In this document: piece by piece, positions 37,840-50,089 of the stretch
Layout of the letters: the number at the start of each line of letters is the position of its first letter
Position numbering within the stretch: the stretch's first letter is position 1
From: Rhyacichthys aspro
Taxonomy: Eukaryota; Chordata; Actinopteri; Gobiiformes; Rhyacichthyidae
Assembly (NCBI GenBank): GCA_036850595.1
Contig: CM072166.1
Span: forward strand, 17,006,758 to 17,070,757
Direction: 5' to 3'
DNA: 64,000 bases
Program-made: the position numbers and the translations under genes
Notes under the pieces: model-generated
Told to the model about the DNA's origin: nothing
Seen by the model: only the letters and a program-made list of their open reading frames with translations
Database searches by the model: none

Positions 37840-38175
37840 TTAGGATGATGATGTCCTGTTGGCTTGAGAAGCTTTTCACTCGGGAGGAGCTCAGAGTAAA
37901 GCCGCTGCTCCTCCACATCGAGAGGACGCAGCTGTGGTGGCTTCTCGACACCTTCCTGGGGAGATGTTCCAGGTGTGTCCCACTTGAAAGAGGTCTCTGA
38001 GAAGACCTAGGACACACTGGAGGGACAATGTGTCAACTGGCCTGAGAATGCCCCGGTGTTTCCTTGGAGGAGCTGGAGGAAAAGTCTGGGGAGGGGGAAG
38101 TCTGGGTGTCTCTGCTTAGACTGCTGCCCCCACAACCCAGCCACAGATAAGTGGAAAAAGCTGGATGGAAGGAAT
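37840..38175 (+). mobile_element. LINE 3' end: C-terminus of the reverse-transcriptase ORF
   Basis: Plus-strand frames give EELRVKPLLLHIERTQLWW, then after indels and stops ECPGVSLEELEEKSGEGEVW and VSLLRLLPPQP, in the order seen at the C-terminus of a widespread fish LINE. It runs out in 'gataagtggaaaaagctggatgga', the usual GGATGGA-type tail. A premature stop follows the first block, so it is inactive. Confidence 0.75.
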
Positions 38176-40185
38176 ACTCATTTCAAGAGCATATGGAGCA
38201 TCCTTTGTAAAGGTATTTTGTAATTATGAAGTAGGATGCAATGGGGATTTGTCATTGTTTGTTCAGAAATGAGCTGGACCTGCGTGGCACTGCCTACCTC
38301 CATTCTACTTCTATGGAACTTCCCCTATCATGTTATCAATCGCAGTGTAAATGTTATTGCCTCTATTTGTGAAAAAAGTGGAACAAACCCCCACAAGCCA
38401 TGTAAAAGTGATTTTTGTATTTTAGCGGCCTAATCAATTTTTGCTCAGTGTGCATCATGAGACCTCATTATACAAGTATAATTGATGCATGTACAGTGCA
38501 AATATGTTGACACCATCAAACAGATGTCCTTGGGATGACATTGGAGTAAGACAACATGGTTCTGCTGCAGACGTAAATGAGAAAACGAAATGCCCTTCAG
38601 ACAACCATACGGCAGTGGAATGACATCATGACACAAACAATGGAGGGAACAAAAGAGTGGCTTATGGGTGAATGATATCAATGGGAAATCTGTCTAATGA
38701 AGGAAACTATCATTGTTCAACTGTAATAAGCAGTTTACTAAGGAGGACTAATGTATTCTTGGTTCATGGAAATAATATCACCACGTCTTTCATTTGAGTA
38801 CATTTTGTACAATTACTTAAATAGGATGTAATATTTCTACAAATGTGAGCATATTTCAATCCAATTTACTTGTACATATGCACATATAAATAATAAAAAA
38901 TATATTCCAAGATATTCAAAAAACTGGCAGACAAGTGTTCCACAAAGTTCTAAATACCACACCTAATGTGAGCTTATTCTCCATTTGACGCCAAAATATA
39001 ACCAGTGCAAATGAAAATGGTAGTGATTGTATAGGCGTTGACAATGGGTTATTTCAACATTTAATGTTTTGGGGATTTAATTAGCCTTTTTAATAATGGG
39101 ACACAGAAGAAACTAAGTGAGTGAGATAGTGGAAAATGACCTTACCATACTTTAAATATTGAATATATGTGACATTCCTCACAATGTCTCTGTAGCCAAA
39201 TCTGTTTTTTCATGTTGCATTTACACTCTATAGAGCCACTAAAGTTAACAAGTTATTACTTCATCACCAATATATTATTAAGCTGTTCATGACAAGTTTG
39301 TTTTATTAGGCTAATGTTGCACACATGGCATCTTGTAACTGATATGTTAAATAATTTTATTTTGATGGATGATTATGGTATAAGCGAGCTACTTAATTTG
39401 AATGTTTGTGTTAAAGCATTAATGTACTTTTACAATGTGATATTAAAATACTGTTCACTGGTGCCTGAACAGAAAAAAAAGATCTTGTACACATAAGCAA
39501 ATTTGTAATAATTCTTGAAGTGCTATAAAGTATAGGTAAAATGATACAATTTTTTTGGTTTGTACAAGGTTGTTGTTTTTCCCCAGGACTAAACTTCTTC
39601 AAGTCTCACTTGTTTCTCTTGACTTCTCTTGAGGCGTTCAGGGCCATTTCACTTTTCAAACGCTGCCTGGTATATATTTTTTATTTATTTTTTTTTAGGT
39701 TGCATTAGGCTCATATTCTTGGTGAGTGTAAACTAAAACCTGATAGCTTGATATTTTTGACTTTCTCTCAAACTATGTGGCAAACAGTTTAAGTGTCTTG
39801 GATGCTAGTGTTTTTCCAATTTACTGTTCAATCAGACGTGCAATCAGACACTTTGATTGCCCTTTGTCAACTCCATCCTCAGAGGAAAACTGCTATGGCA
39901 AATGATCACACATTAGCATGCTAACACACTGGCTGGCTGGAAAATGGCATGTTCTGAATGTTAAACTAAACATTATACAACCATTAGCACAGTGAGGTTA
40001 TAAGTGCTGAACATGTCATTTCATTGCAATGCATTTAAATATGTAGCTATAGAAGCGACATTATACCAAAACAATAAATACTGTACTTTTTTTTTTTTTG
40101 TCATAATCATAATGTGATTGCATATTATCTATTTTATTATCTATATATCTATATATTATTCTGTTCAACTAATTTAATTTCTATG
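38176..40185. other. Intergenic; nothing recognised
   Basis: AT-rich sequence with T-runs and short palindromic AT stretches. No exon, RNA gene or transposon terminus identified. Confidence 0.4.
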
Positions 40186-40186
40186 G

Positions 40187-40440
40187 GCCAGTATCACCAA
40201 AACAATTGCCTCAAAGGGCTTTACAGACTGTACTAGACTGAATGAGACTGGACTAGAATGAGATGGATAAACTGTGCACTGGGTTTGTTCTGACCCCTAG
40301 CTAATCACAGGGATAACACTTGGAGCCATCACTCTCACATTCATTCATTGTGGGACATTTAAAGTCACATCAACTTTACATGCATCTCTTTGGACAGTGG
40401 GAGAGCATGCAGATTCCGCACAAAAAGAGCATGGTCAGCT
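40187..40440 (-). mobile_element. V-SINE-like repeat fragment
   Basis: The segment contains 'tcacattcattcattgtgggacattta', 'tttacatgcatctctttggacagtgggag' and 'agcatgcagattccgcacaaaaag'. Together these correspond on the minus strand to the conserved body of a vertebrate tRNA-type SINE ('ctgtgtggagtttgcatg...cctcccacagtccaaagacatgca'). The order and spacing are disrupted, so it is decayed. Confidence 0.45.
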
Positions 40441-43341
40441 CTTCTTTCTCTTGATCAAGAAAAAAGTCATCTCATCAGACCGCCCATAGCTGTCAAAACG
40501 TTACATATTCGAAATTATGAACAGTCAGGTTGATAAAATACACAAAGTAAGCCGTGCAACATACGTTTGTGACATACCTTGATAAATCCACATTAGATGA
40601 TGTCCTTGCTGTCGTGAGGAACTATCCTCTGTTATGTAATCAGCCAAATGGTGTTAACGTCCAGTCAGCTCATCTATCCCATAGGCAACACGCATTCTAA
40701 ATAAAGTCACTGTCTATTATTACCAAGCTTTTATTTCCCACGAGTCTCTTAGAGGGTGAGATTTCACATTGAAAAGCTTTTTGTGCAGTGAATAATTAAC
40801 ACTTTGGCTGTGGGGGTACACACTGAGGGCTCATTAGGTTTAAAGTACGGACTAGATGGGTTTTAACTCAAATCTTACATCATGCTCTGGGACTGTGGTG
40901 GATTCGAGAGATTTTTGCACAGGGCTTCTGTTTGATAAAGCATATACTCATCACTGATTTCAAAGTAAATGAATATTCAACCCTATTTATTTCCCCAGTG
41001 ATAAATCCATCACATTTAACTTTAAATTTAGGCTCTTTCGGAAATGCTGTGGGTCCATTTTTTTTTGTTAGACCTTTGAAAATACTGATGCAACCAGGTG
41101 TTTGCTTCCTGTTTGTCTTCAATAGGTTCCTTGATGACCAGTCATCCTCCTGTATGCTACATCTATGTGGTCTTTAGGTGGTCATAGTCTTCAGATTGAC
41201 CCAAAATCTTTCTTAAGGGTGAAAGCTAACAAATCATCATTTTAGCTTATGCATTGTTGAAGGCTATATCTCTTCTAAAGACTTCCACAGTGACAAGTAC
41301 ATGTCTATATATAAGTTTTAAAGATAATTACAATACAGAGATATTGTAAGTGTAAAATAGGTCAAGTAGATGGCAAATATTATTTCTCCATGTGATGTTG
41401 CCATATCAACAAAGCACTCCCTTGTGTTGCAGAGTAGTGTCTGAGCATGTGCAGAGCAAAGTTTGATGAAAATTACAGAGTTACAGAACCCAGTGGAAGT
41501 TTTATTACTTCCTGTTCCTGCAGGTGCACAAAGTGGACCAACTGGACACTGTTGTAGAGGCACTCATTGTTGCAAAAAGATTACGACATTTGTGAAATAA
41601 ACACATTTTGTTTTTATTTACTACCACAGCTGATAAAATGCTCTGCTTCACCACTAGATGTTGCCAAACTTGGCCAAAAACTTTACAGCATACATTTAAA
41701 TATTACAATTTGTATTTTTGACTGAACTCCATAACAGTGAATTTTGCATTTGCACATATCTGGAATATAAATATGTTACTTTTTACCTCTCCAAATACCT
41801 AAGGATAGACTTGATTTGTGAGTCATAGTTGAGTATATTCTCTCAAAGTCAATCTGTTTTCACACAGCCTTAATACCTGTTAGCGTTCTAGTCATAAAGG
41901 ATCAGTTTTATGTCCTCTTCGTGATACTCCCTTTGCTTCTTACGCTGGTTAAATATAGTCTAATCATGTGGATAAGAGCTCATTTCCCTCTGCATCTGCC
42001 ACCTGCCTGCTTCCCAGCTGTCACCAGGATGAAGAGGCAGCCCTGACAACCAGCCATTGTCAAAGAAAAAGAAAATCCTCCCACAGAGAGCCACAACCAG
42101 CGGCTCTCACCTCGTTCCCCGTTGAGGTGTAGGCCTGTGCTTCGCCAACGGCAGAACTACAGGAGGTTAATTTGGGTTTGGTGATAGGATCAGTGATGCC
42201 TAATGTTTGGCAATTCTCCAACTGATGGCTAGCTCTGTCCCAAGTGAAGCCATCTTGATATATTCTAATGACGTGCACTTTTGGCAGTGGAAAATGAATT
42301 CTGGGAGGGATTACAAATACACAGTCTTCTTCAGAGGTCAGTGGAGATGACTCTTTGAGCTAATGTCTATCTAATGAGTGACTCAGAAAAAGCTTAAGTG
42401 CAGACATTGAAAGACCTTGGCTGAGATGCTTTTGTTGCACGAATGAATGCACTCTACGTATCAAGGTGATGTATTGTACTTGAAACATTGTAGAGGAATC
42501 CGTGCAGACATAGAGCTGAGACTAGTGTTCTCTGCACAAAACAAAGACTTTATATAAAAGGTTATGCGACACGAAAGAAAAGTTCACACTTAAAAAGAGC
42601 TGTAATGTCTCTTTGATGACACACACACCTATAGGTTTTTATGGTTCCTTCTGACAGAGGAGGACTACTCCCCAATGGCAAACTTTGTCAAAAATAAGTT
42701 CTGACAGAAAACAGGCTTGTCTCATCTGTTTTACTTTTTAAGAAAGTTTTATTGCTCAGTTCTGGCCTGTTTCAGAGACATTTTGTTGTTAAAAATACAA
42801 ACTAGATCCTAATATATCGACGAATCTTGTAATTCAAGATAAGTTTTGTTATACAATTTTGTGTGGATGCTGAGACATTCAGGATCCTTATTCCTACATA
42901 TTCTTTGTTATTAATATTATTATATTTACTAAGTGATTTCAGCCATTCAAACTTTCAACAGTGTCCAAATTCAGGGACACAATGATTTTTGGTATTCATA
43001 CCGTTTATACTTAAAATTTTTAAATTTTTTTTGCATTTGCAGCCGTTCACTGCTTCAGCATCAATCTAACATTCAACAAATCACAAGAAATTCGGCTTTT
43101 CAAGTATATTTCTACTTTTATTGTATCGTAAACATTTTTTTTTTTTCAATCGCAGTATAATTTTACATCACCCACTCTAACTTGCATTCTTCACAACTAT
43201 TCTTTAGCCCATTTCAATTCCAATAATTTTACATTACCAATGTTTGAATGTTTGAAAACTAGTGTTAACAGCTAGCATTTTTAAAGTGGTATGCAACGAT
43301 TTGTCTAAAATATACCTGTAGGCATCACTTTATGCAGCAAC

Positions 43342-43384
43342 TGCTTGGCTAAGTATCGATAGCTGGCCGATACTTAGCCAAGCA
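43342..43384. other. Perfect 17-bp inverted repeat (hairpin)
   Basis: TGCTTGGCTAAGTATCG (43342-43358) and its exact reverse complement CGATACTTAGCCAAGCA (43368-43384) are separated by a 9-base loop. No poly-T tract follows. The function is unknown. Confidence 0.7.
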
Positions 43385-44826
43385 AACAGGCTCACAACAA
43401 ACCAATGAATAAGGCTAGCAGCAGGGCCGGTGTAGCTTATCGGGAGAACCAGGAGAGTTCACAGTGGGCCAGGCGCATCACTTGACTGACAGTCTGAGAT
43501 GTGGAAGGAGCTGTCTTAACTCAGTCTTCAGTTAACTACAAAACAACAAGCAGACACAGTGAGTGAAATATGTAGGCTATTTCAAAGCCATTGTAGAAAT
43601 AAAAATACTCACCGTGCCATTCATGGGGAAATTTGAGGCTGTTGCTCAGTGGTTTATGTACGTCTTGAGCCAATCCAAGACGCAGAGAAAATGGGGGCTC
43701 TATGCCATCAGCAGCATCCCCAGTCCGCTGGCTATTTGCCTGGTTGTTAGCCCAAAAAACGGTCTTGCCCTGATCACCATTCTTTAACATCATTCCCAAT
43801 CTCGCTCCCTTATTTCGTGTATGCTACAAAAAAGCAACTAATCCTCCTTGAGCAAGCACTTGGCAGCAGCAGAGAGGAATAACATCTACAAAACATCTAA
43901 AACATCCAGGCTCAGACAGGTCCACAGAGAGACAGGTTTGGGCTACACACCTGACCAACCCAGAAACAACAGAAAGGACATAAGTTATTTAATGAAAGGT
44001 GCCAAAAAACTCATCTCATATTCTCACACGGAGAGGAAAACACACAATGAAGATATACCTCTGCTCTTTGTATCTGTGTTACACAAAGGTCTAGTTTTTT
44101 TTGTTGTTAGTAATTTAAGTCACACACACGATTTATGCTGGTTTGAGATTTCACTGCCTTTTGACACAAAATGTATGATCATGGCGTAAGAGAAATACTT
44201 TAAAATACAAAATGATTATTGTAATATTGTGATATGTTCTGTGAATTTTACAAGCATTTTATGATCACTAAAAAGTAAATCATAGTCACCATACAGTACC
44301 TAAAACATTTTACTTTTCCCAGTCAAATCAGGCAGGATTAGGTTGTCTTTATTGACAAGAACAAACCAAATGCCTTTTAAGATGACTTGACGTCAAAGTT
44401 ATTGGAGGTAGTCTGAACGTTCTTAATGTATTCCCAATGGTTCTTCTAGTGACATTTAGTTACAGGGAACTGGATGAATGTATAATTGTTCATCTATTCA
44501 GGTGTCCATGTCAGGGTCATGTCATTGTCCTCGCTTCAGTGTCATTAAAGTAACAGTGGGTTCAATGTGGTGGCCAAACCAAGACAATGCCTGAAACCTC
44601 CAACAGTGACTGGATTGTCTTGCTCTGGTCTCTCTATTGAACCTGTTGTCATCAGTACTGTTCCCAATATCTTAGGTCAAATTCTTTTAAGGATGCTTCA
44701 CTCAAAAGCCGAGTAATGGTACAGAAGGGGGGCTCAGTGGGGGACCTCTCTAGGACCTGCCCTCCAGTGCAGTTACAGGCTTCAGCAGTGGAAATGTCAG
44801 ACTCTGCACACTACAACCTCTGCTTG

Positions 44827-44924
44827 GATTCTTCACTCGTCAAAGATTCATGTCAGAGCAGCAAAAAGGAAGCACTACATTTCCCTTCAGTGCTCTGCCA
44901 TGAAGCTTTGACGAGTGAATACTC
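44827..44924. other. Long imperfect hairpin, microRNA-precursor-like
   Basis: The left arm 44834-44860 (CACTCGTCAAAGATTCATG...) pairs with the right arm 44891-44917 at 25 of 27 positions. The stem continues outward through 44832-44833/44918-44919 and, after mismatches, 44827-44828/44923-44924. The 30-base apical part can form a short GGAA/TTCC stem. Size and arm spacing are compatible with a pre-miRNA on either strand. I do not recognise the mature sequence. Confidence 0.5.
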
Positions 44925-47900
44925 TGAGCCAAAGTCGTAATACGCAAAGCCACACACTTTAACTTCTGAAGAGGTGAGGTCCTAGTGACAACCTTCACCA
45001 GTCTCCTTTTTATGCAATCACTTGGCTTTTGAGGGTGGCCTAAAAATCCCCCACTTTGAATGGCAAGATGGTTGTTCTGCAAGTTAATCTAGTCATAATT
45101 AGTACTGTATGGTGAGATGAAAGATTAAAATGTTGGAGAATGTGTGGGGACTTTGCTGTGGACTCTGAAACTGTAGAATCATGTGTACTCCTCATTTCCC
45201 CAGTTGCTTTAAATCTCAAGCCGGACATGACTGAATACATCACTGTGGTTTTGGAAAAACTCATACTTTGGTCTTTAATAATGCATTTAATACTAAACTA
45301 TCTTGAACTCTTAGTTAATTATAAGACAAAACAAAAGATTGTATAATAAGAGATCAGAGAGAAGTCAGTTGTTGTTCACTGTAGATAACTATATATGTGG
45401 TCATAATAGGCAAATATCTCTCACATAAATAGAAAACCCCCTTGCTGTGCTGCTGATGGATCCAGGGAACTGCCTGTCTGCAATATGGCCAAGCGTCACA
45501 TGAGTAATATGGACAGTGTCAACCAGATGAACCTGGAGATGGCCACGTTCTCCTTTGAAGGGCCAGCACTGTCCTGGGACCAGAGGCAAATGATGCAGAT
45601 GGAAGGGAAAGAATGTTATTGAGTACCAATTCACATACAAGTTTTCAAATTTATCCAGTAATTCTACTAATACTATAGTAATAAAATGTAATGGATTCCT
45701 ACCTCGATGACAGCCATTTGTTTCAGGCCCCACCAGGAGGATATCCTTGCCCCCAGTCCAGTCCCAGGTCGACTATATGTGTCAGAGGACTAACTCTTTA
45801 CTGCTGTGGCACCTACATAAAAAGTACAATCAACAGTTGTCTCTTCAAACTTTGAGGGTCAATGAGGGGCAGGGTGAAAGTAAAAAATGATCAAAATTAA
45901 AGTGGCAAAGTTGGCCATTGCATCTGCCTCTATCAGTAGACGGTTTCTGCTGTGTATCAATGTTTGGGAAACTACACATACAGAGAACAAAAACTGGTGA
46001 GGAAGAAATAGCAGAGCAGAAATAAACTGTAATGTTAGAGCCAGTGGTGTAAGGTTGTGACATTGGACTGCAGTGAAAACAGTGAAGGACACAAACCCAA
46101 GTGTTATGTGTTAAGACATTTTGACATTTTATCTCTAGTGTTTTCGTTATAATTTTATTTATTAATTTTTTCCTTTCTTACTGTTATTGTGTGGGGCATG
46201 TTTGCGTTTCTTAAACTCGCTAGGGAACTACGCTAGGTGTTAAATAAAACAGACAGCTCATACACACACACAGTGCAAACATTCATTTATTTAATTGGAA
46301 AGGGCCTCCTGATATGACACAATGGGAGTTCTATCCATACTTTATAATACCCTGCTCCAACCAATGGCTTCTGCGTGGCACTGGAGTAGAAATCGAAGAA
46401 AGGAAAAAAGTGAGTGAAACCCTCTCACCTTTAGAATTAATATAAAACAACATCTGCTGTAGCATTGTGGCTCTATAAAAAGAGCTATATAAAAGAGAAA
46501 ACAACATTATCTTAAAACTGGACTGATCTGATCTGTTTCTGCCTTTTCCCTTCTCTGTTTGCTCTTCTTCATTTGTTTTATTGTCTGTCACTTTAGTCAC
46601 ATTTGGTCCGAAAGGCTGAAATATTGTTACACGCTCTGTCACATTATAAACAAGCAGGTCCTCGGTTCAATTGGGACCCTACTGAGACCCATCTTTTTTG
46701 CTGAACCAAAGAGAACACCTCTAAAATTTGATAGTATATTTTGATCTTTAAATTGCATTTTCAATTATGTGATTTGAAAAAAATAACAAATGTCTGATTG
46801 TTTGGTATTTTTAAAATGGGCATAATTGCAATTAAATCATGGCATGAAACAACAATTTCTCACACGGATAATGAAAATAGTCGTTATTCTTGAATCCACA
46901 TGATAAGTTGTCAGTCAGTCACATCAGTGCTGAGTTTACTGACAACACTACATCTCCAATGCTTACTTACTTTACAGGGGATTCTTCTAAAAACAAAGTC
47001 CGCCTTTTGTTTGTTCCTGTATTGGCTAATAATTTATGAAGACAGAGGGAGCTCTTCTAAATGTGTGTCTCTCTTGAGTTGTTCACTCCTAGACGACCTC
47101 TTTGACCTGTTTGGTCTGAACCATGGTCCACTAAAGCATTCACACCTTGTCACATATTAAAAATAAAACAGGCCAACAGTGACCATATCAATCATGAGCT
47201 ATTAATATAGTGAATTTAACAAAAACTATATGGATCCTGCAGTGTCTGCAATTGTTTTTACATTGAATGCCACCAGTGTCACTTCTTCAAGTCTTGAAGA
47301 AGATGACATTGTTTGATGGATGGCTTATTCTCATATGGCCAAGTACAACTGCTCCAAAAAGTATGTTAAGATGGGGAGCTGTATGTTTGAAAAACTGACT
47401 TTCCTGGACTAGTTTTGGGTGTGATCCGTCTTATCCGTTCACAGAGGAAACAGAATCAGTGCAGCGGACAAGTAAGCACTGAATGCAAATGGATTACAGA
47501 TTCTGAAATGTATGTAGGCCATTCAGACTAGGAGTTTGTCATTTTTTTGCTGTGTACTCATCTTCCCTAATTGCGCTGAGGTTACAGTCTGTTAACTTTA
47601 ACATTAAAGTTAACTTTAAATTAAAGGACATGCTGCAAGAAATGTAGGGCTCTTACTATCTTACTGAAAAAATGGAAAATCGACATGACATTAATCAAAA
47701 GGACATTTGATTATGACTTATCTTTTACTCGAATGACCTCAAATCTAAAAGGTTCATACAAGAACAGATAATAAAAACATTTTATCCAAATGTCAAACTG
47801 TGCCTATTTTTTGGAGCTGTTATCTCAAACATTCAGATAATCCCCTTTAAACTTTCAGAACTTCTGTGACACTATCTGAAGATATGTCCAGCTGCTGTAT

Positions 47901-48420
47901 TCAGTCTGAGACTTCAATGACAGAAAGTGTGCTGTCCACTGAGGTCCATGTGGAGTAGCTCCCTGCAGAGAGCGCCCGGTGCCACAGTAATGTCACCTGT
48001 CACCGCCCAGACTGACTCTGTCCTCGTCTGCAGGACATGCCTCTACATCTCATTCCCTCTGACGTTAATGTGGTTAGTGTTAGGACCATTAAAAGCCTTT
48101 GTTCATATGGGGTGAGATGAATTGCAAGCAAATCTAGAAGCTCAAAAACTTGACACAATACATAATCAAACATAAGGTCTTACAGAAATAGCATCACAAT
48201 ATATAGGTTTTGTGTGTTGTAGTGCAAAAATGATCTGGCTTGTGAGTTACCAATACCATTATGAAGTTCCCTCAAGTAACTATAGTTTGAATCTTATCTA
48301 AAAAACTGTTGGTTTAGTCTAAATATTCCAAATAATGACTGACGTGAGGTACACTCTGGACTATGGCCACTCAGTCGTAGGGCTAACATTTGAGAGACTG
48401 ATCGATAACAATTCATTGTC

Positions 48421-49112
48421 ACATTCATTCACTGTGGGACATTTAGATTTATCAATTCACCTACACATCATTGGACTGTGGGAGGAAGCCAGAGTATCCA
48501 GAGAAATCCCACATGGCGGACAAACACACTCCACACAGAAAGCCCAGGGTTGTTTTTTTAACTATTTAAATTTGTAAATATACACTATAACTATATAAGA
48601 GTAATAAAATAGAAATAATTCAAACTTTAAATCTCATCAGTGCGTTTAAGACGAATAATCAAAGTTTCACTGTTAACGATGAAATGCATGATCCTATCAG
48701 AGAGCTCCTTCAGACACAGCAGAGACTGAGATAAACTCTCTTAGAAGATAAAACCTGCAGAGATCAGGGGCCTCATTTATACAAATTGCATACACATGTG
48801 CGATGGCTGCACTGGTGTTGCTCAAAGATAATGCCAATGGAGTGATAAGAAGAATAAGAAGAATAAGAAGAAGGACTTTCTGGCCCATGAAGATGACTGG
48901 CCAATATGCCTATGCTTTTGGATGTGTGCGCTGAATTGAGTCCAACCAGGAGATTCATGGTGTCAGCCACAAGTTTATGTTCATTTTTTATCAGGCTGTT
49001 TTGGAAAGTCTGATCTGTTATTATTTAAAGCATGGTTTGGAAACAGGTCTGCACAACAAAAAACAAACTATATCGGATTATCAATACAGCTTGGAAAATG
49101 ATGGGACCGAAA
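48421..49112. repeat. Duplicated block, copy 1, left of the assembly gap
   Basis: Nearly identical to 49213-49944, starting at the same base (ACATTCATTCACTGTGGGAC) and stopping at the gap at the same homologous base (GGGACCGAA). Differences include single-base changes, an AAGAATAAG-type short-repeat expansion at about 48846-48875, and absence of a 35-base stretch present in copy 2. The first 140 bases are a V-SINE-like fragment on the minus strand. Confidence 0.85.
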
Positions 49113-49212
49113 NNNNNNNNNNNNNNNNNNNNNNNNNNNNNNNNNNNNNNNNNNNNNNNNNNNNNNNNNNNNNNNNNNNNNNNNNNNNNNNNNNNNNNNN
49201 NNNNNNNNNNNN
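49113..49212. other. Assembly gap (100 N)
   Basis: Exactly 100 N, the usual placeholder for a gap of unknown size. It lies exactly between the two copies of the duplicated block. Open frames called across it are meaningless. Confidence 0.99.
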
Positions 49213-49944
49213 ACATTCATTCACTGTGGGACATTTAGATTTATCAATTCACCTACACATCATTGGACTGTGGGAGGAAGCCAGAGTATCCAGAGAAATC
49301 CCACATGGCGGACAAACACACTCCACACAGAAAGCCCAGGGTTGTTTTTTAACTATTTAAATTTGTAAATATATACTATAACTATATAAGAGTAATAAAA
49401 TAGAACTAATTCAAACTTTAAATCTCATCAGTGCGTTTAAGACGAATAATCAAAGTTTCACTGTTAATGATGAAATGCATGATCCTATCAGAGAGCTCCT
49501 TCAGACACAGCAGAGACTGAGATAAACTCTCTTAGAAGATAAAACCTGCAGAGATCAGGGGCCTCATTTATACAAATTGCATACACATGTGCGATGGCTG
49601 CACTGGTGTTGCTCAAAGATAATGCCAATGGAGTGATAAGAAGAGAGCGAACCTTTCGAGACCATGAAGGCTTTCTGGCCCATGAAGATGACTGGCCAAT
49701 ATGCCTATGCTTTTGGATGTGTGCGCTGAATTGAGTCCAACCAGGAGAATAACACCATACCATTCACTTTCTGCGCCGTTTAGAGATTCATGGTCTCAGC
49801 CACAAGTTTATGTTCATTTTTTATCAGGCTGTTTTGGAAAGTCTGATCCGTTATTATTGAAAGCATAGTTTGGGAACTGGTCTGCACAATAAAAAACAAA
49901 GTATATCGGATTATCAATACAGCTTGGAAAATGATGGGACCGAA
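49213..49944. repeat. Duplicated block, copy 2, right of the assembly gap
   Basis: Second copy of 48421-49112, offset by 792 bases at its start. It continues without interruption into unique sequence at 49945, so this is the more complete copy. It has its own variants, such as 'gagcgaacctttcgagaccatgaag' in place of the short-repeat expansion of copy 1. Confidence 0.85.
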
Positions 49945-50085
49945 AGAACACACATCTCTACAGACTATATTTGAACAGACCACTGTGAAACTGGCCACTA
50001 GGATTATTAACGGTCTTACTCACACACTACACTCAGAAGTCAAACTGTTTGTTTCTCTGTTTGGCTTCCAAAGGCGGATTTAGGT
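49880..50085 (+). mobile_element. LINE reverse-transcriptase C-terminal fragment
   Basis: One plus-strand frame reads NKVYRIINTAWKMMGPKEHT, then LATRIINGLTHTLHSEVKLF and FGFQRRI before a stop. The order matches the common LINE C-terminal block (A.KII.DPTHPLHSEF.LLPSGRR.R) with the LLPSGRR part degenerate. Only this terminal piece is recognisable. Its first part is included in both copies of the duplicated block. Confidence 0.55.
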
Positions 50086-50089
50086 GTGT

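Larger units (their letters stand above)
40441..48420. other. Intergenic; no gene recognised, two notable hairpins
   Basis: No protein-coding exon is supported. Open frames in the range (for example 43848-44189 and 45401-45733) show no recognised domain. Two perfect or near-perfect inverted repeats stand out, at 43342-43384 and 44827-44924. A smaller palindrome is at 47591-47614. Confidence 0.4.

Noticed and set aside
37643..38017. 124-codon minus-strand frame
   Set aside because: Antisense shadow of the plus-strand LINE C-terminal fragment.
48977..49360. Open frames spanning the N run
   Set aside because: They are read through 100 unknown bases and have no meaning.
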